64,000 nucleotides of DNA, from the NCBI RefSeq assembly GCF_015644585.1, contig NZ_JADOBI010000008.1, positions 1 through 64,000 of the forward strand, given 5' to 3'. This stretch comes from Rahnella laticis. GTDB lineage: Bacteria; Pseudomonadota; Gammaproteobacteria; Enterobacterales; Enterobacteriaceae. The translations under genes and the position numbers were made by a program. Position 1 is the stretch's first letter. Each line of letters opens with the position of its first letter. Of this stretch, positions 62,359-64,000 are shown in pieces. The notes beneath the pieces were generated by a model. The model was not told the origin of the DNA and did not search any database. It saw nothing but the letters and a program-made list of their open reading frames with translations.

Positions 62359-63015
62359 ATGTATCAACACAGAGACTGGCATGGCGCGTTACTGGATTTC
62401 CCGGTGAACAAAGTCGTGTGTGTGGGCAATAACTATGCCGATCACATCAAAGAAATGGGCAGTCAGATTTCCGCCGAACCGGTGGTGTTTATCAAACCGG
62501 AAACGGCGCTGTGCGATATCCGTCAGCCGCTCGCGATTCCGAAAGATCTGGGTGCGGTACATCACGAAGTTGAGCTGGCCGTGCTTATCGGCACGCCGCT
62601 CAAACAAGCCACGGAAGATCGCGTTGCCAACGCCATCGCCGGTTATGCGTTGGCGCTGGATTTAACGCTGCGTGATTTGCAGATGAAATTCAAAGCGGCG
62701 GGGCAGCCGTGGGAAAAAGCCAAAGGCTTCGACGGTTCCTGCCCGATCAGCGGATTTATTCCGGTAAGTGAATTTGGTGATGCGCAGCAGGCTGATTTGC
62801 AGCTGGTCGTTAACGGTGAAACACGGCAGGAAGGCAATACCCGTAACATGCTGACGCCGCTGTTGCCGCTGATTGCTTACATGAGCCGTTATTTCACGCT
62901 GCGCGCGGGCGATATCATTCTGACCGGCACGCCGCAAGGCGTCGGGCCGCTGAAAGCGGGTGACGAAATTGTGGCTACACTTACCGGTAAGTCTGTTTCA
63001 ACCCGCGTGATCTGA
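62359..63015 (+). CDS. ycgM: FAH-family protein YcgM
   Basis: This 218-residue protein of the fumarylacetoacetate hydrolase superfamily shows KVVCVGNNYADHIKEMG, FIKPETAL, HHEVELAVLIG with metal-binding Glu residues, and ILTGTPQGVGPLKAGDEI. Members act as acylpyruvate hydrolases or oxaloacetate decarboxylases with a divalent metal; the human FAHD1 relative does both. It follows the transglycosylase gene by 22 bases with AAGGAG before the ATG, so it is likely co-transcribed. Confidence 0.94.
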   Translation: MYQHRDWHGALLDFPVNKVVCVGNNYADHIKEMGSQISAEPVVFIKPETALCDIRQPLAIPKDLGAVHHEVELAVLIGTPLKQATEDRVANAIAGYALALDLTLRDLQMKFKAAGQPWEKAKGFDGSCPISGFIPVSEFGDAQQADLQLVVNGETRQEGNTRNMLTPLLPLIAYMSRYFTLRAGDIILTGTPQGVGPLKAGDEIVATLTGKSVSTRVI

Positions 63016-63121
63016 AACAAACCCTCTCTCCGCCGGAGCAGCTTTCCGGCGGCTTTACTTGCATCTGCAGGCTAAAGCGTCTATATAAGCACCCTCATTT
63101 TATTTATACCGGATGCACATT

Positions 63122-63571
63122 ATGACTGAACCCGCTTTTTGGCAGCAAAAAACGCTGTCTGAAATGACTGACGAAGAATGGGAAGCATTGTGCGACGGCT
63201 GCGGACAATGCTGCTTACATAAGCTGATTGATGAAGATACCGAAGAAATTTACTTCACCAACGTTGCCTGTAACCAGCTCAATATCAAATCCTGTCAGTG
63301 CCGTAACTACGAGCGTCGTTTTACGCTTGAAGAAGACTGCATCAAGCTGACCCGCGAAAACCTGACCACCTTTGACTGGCTGCCGCCGACGTGTGCTTAT
63401 CGTCTGATTGGTGAAGGGCGCCCGCTGCTGCCGTGGCATCCGCTGCTTAATAAAGCCTCTAAATCAGCAATGCACACCGCACAAATCTCCGTTCGTTATA
63501 TCGCGGTTCGCGAAGACGATGTGGAAGACTGGCAGGATCACATTATGAATAAGCCAAGCTGGGCGAGATAA
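63122..63571 (+). CDS. ycgN: UPF0260 protein YcgN
   Basis: This 149-residue protein has a Cys-rich cluster near the N-terminus ([12 protein letters not shown], about 25-36) and a second set ([11 protein letters not shown]), as in the YkgJ/UPF0260 family of putative zinc or iron-sulfur proteins. It closely fits E. coli YcgN. Function is unknown. ATG 63113 is an alternative start three codons upstream. Confidence 0.93.
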   Translation: MTEPAFWQQKTLSEMTDEEWEALCDGCGQCCLHKLIDEDTEEIYFTNVACNQLNIKSCQCRNYERRFTLEEDCIKLTRENLTTFDWLPPTCAYRLIGEGRPLLPWHPLLNKASKSAMHTAQISVRYIAVREDDVEDWQDHIMNKPSWAR

Positions 63572-63700
63572 CTCGCTGAAAGGAAAAAAGAAAGTATTTC
63601 AGGGGTGAGAGTGTGGGGCAGAGACGGGGCATGGCCCGCTACGTGGAGTTCAAAATCCTTCTGATTCCCTGCCTCTCCCGCGTTATCGGGATGCAATGAT

Positions 63701-63817
63701 TTACTTAAAAATTCCGTAGACTACCGTTCCCGCAATAACCCAGAACGCGACACAGGCTGTCACGCAGATTACCCAAACGGCCCAAACGGGGAGTTTGTTT
63801 AAACGTTCTAACCCCAT
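63701..63817 (-). CDS. Small single-pass membrane protein (38 residues)
   Basis: The longer frame opens at 63889, but ATG 63817 has AGAGGTGA about ten bases upstream and gives MGLERLNKLPVWAVW followed by one hydrophobic helix (about 10-35) and the end GIFK. The bulky pattern WVxxVTACVAFWV resembles small membrane proteins such as YmiA only loosely. A terminator of the upstream gene lies before it, so it has its own promoter. It was probably left out of many annotations because of its size. Confidence 0.6.
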   Translation of the reverse strand: MGLERLNKLPVWAVWVICVTACVAFWVIAGTVVYGIFK

Positions 63818-63845
63818 ATTTGCTATCACCTCTGATTTTAGACAT

Positions 63846-63871
63846 AAAAAAGCCCCGGCGACCGCCAGGGC
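63846..63871 (-). terminator. Terminator of the partial gene at the window end
   Basis: GCCCCGGC (63852-63859) pairs with GCCAGGGC (63864-63871) with one mismatch; on the minus strand six T follow. Confidence 0.78.
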
Positions 63872-63895
63872 GTAATACTTATCATACATTCATTT

Positions 63896-64000
63896 TTATA
63901 TTTCTGAATCGGGTCTGACGCCATTTAATGCATTCAGCGCTTCCGCATCCAGTTCCGGATCGGCTTTATCGATCAGTCGCGTAATTTCAATCAGCGCCTG
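63896..64000 (-). CDS. 3-prime end of an unrecognised gene (cut by the window)
   Basis: Thirty-four codons and a TAA stop are visible on the minus strand, reading QALIEITRLIDKADPELDAE and ending RPDSEI. The codon pattern is coding-like and the frame is followed by a terminator. The acidic helical C-terminus does not identify a family. The 5-prime part lies beyond the window. Confidence 0.6.
   Translation of the reverse strand, partial: QALIEITRLIDKADPELDAEALNALNGVRPDSEI

Noticed and set aside
1-64000. CRISPR array, tRNA or rRNA genes, complete insertion sequence or prophage
   Set aside because: No regular spaced repeats, cloverleaf sequences, rRNA segments, transposase or integrase were recognised.

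Overview
The window is a stretch of chromosome from a gamma-proteobacterium of the order Enterobacterales, most like the Yersiniaceae (Rahnella, Serratia or Ewingella type). This rests on protein similarity recalled from memory and on gene order: znuBC/znuA-mepM-lpxM, pykA-hexR-zwf-eda, yoaB/yoaA-tsaB-yeaY-fadD-rnd next to minEDC-ycgL-ycgM-ycgN, plus an ERIC repeat. The species is inference. I see no rRNA, tRNA, CRISPR array, integrase or complete insertion sequence.

Layout. 1-530: no convincing gene, several inverted repeats. 0.5-17 kb: envelope, transport and regulatory genes: L,D-transpeptidase LdtB, a divergent EmrB/EmrA-type drug efflux pair with a TetR regulator and tandem palindromic operators, the ferrioxamine receptor FoxA behind a Fur box, an O-methyltransferase, a periplasmic GH3 glycosidase, a two-gene chromate-type transporter with a LysR regulator, an ArsR regulator facing a second-copy-like elongation factor G, WrbA, and an IprA-like regulator. 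17.8-28 kb: a chaperone-usher fimbrial operon with MR/P-like order (major pilin, minor subunit, usher, chaperone, four minor subunits, tip adhesin), followed without a promoter-sized gap by a PglL-like O-oligosaccharyltransferase and then a LuxR-type regulator. 28-32 kb: an accessory block with a four-gene operon (HTH/YadA-anchor hybrid protein, lipoprotein, small protein, secreted PLD-family nuclease) that diverges from a small HTH regulator, with a CRP-type site between them.

33.5-38.6 kb: the Zur-controlled zinc importer ZnuABC, MepM and LpxM. 38.6-45.3 kb: a desferrioxamine-type NRPS-independent siderophore operon dfoJ-dfoA-dfoC plus an MdfA-like exporter, behind tandem Fur boxes and inserted between lpxM and pykA. 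Its likely receptor, foxA, is about 31 kb away under its own Fur box. 45.9-51.2 kb: pykA, hexR, zwf and eda with three HexR-like boxes; edd is absent between zwf and eda. 51.3-64 kb: core genes for RNA, fatty-acid, division-site and cell-wall functions, ending in a 38-residue membrane protein and the 3-prime end of an unrecognised gene.

The best candidates for undescribed biology are (1) the operon at 28.8-31.6 kb, whose first product puts a DNA-binding-like HTH, a signal-anchor segment, a coiled coil and a YadA membrane anchor in one 299-residue chain and is co-encoded with an exported nuclease; and (2) the O-oligosaccharyltransferase built into a chaperone-usher fimbrial operon, which would imply glycosylated fimbriae. 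Both are inferences from sequence and context.
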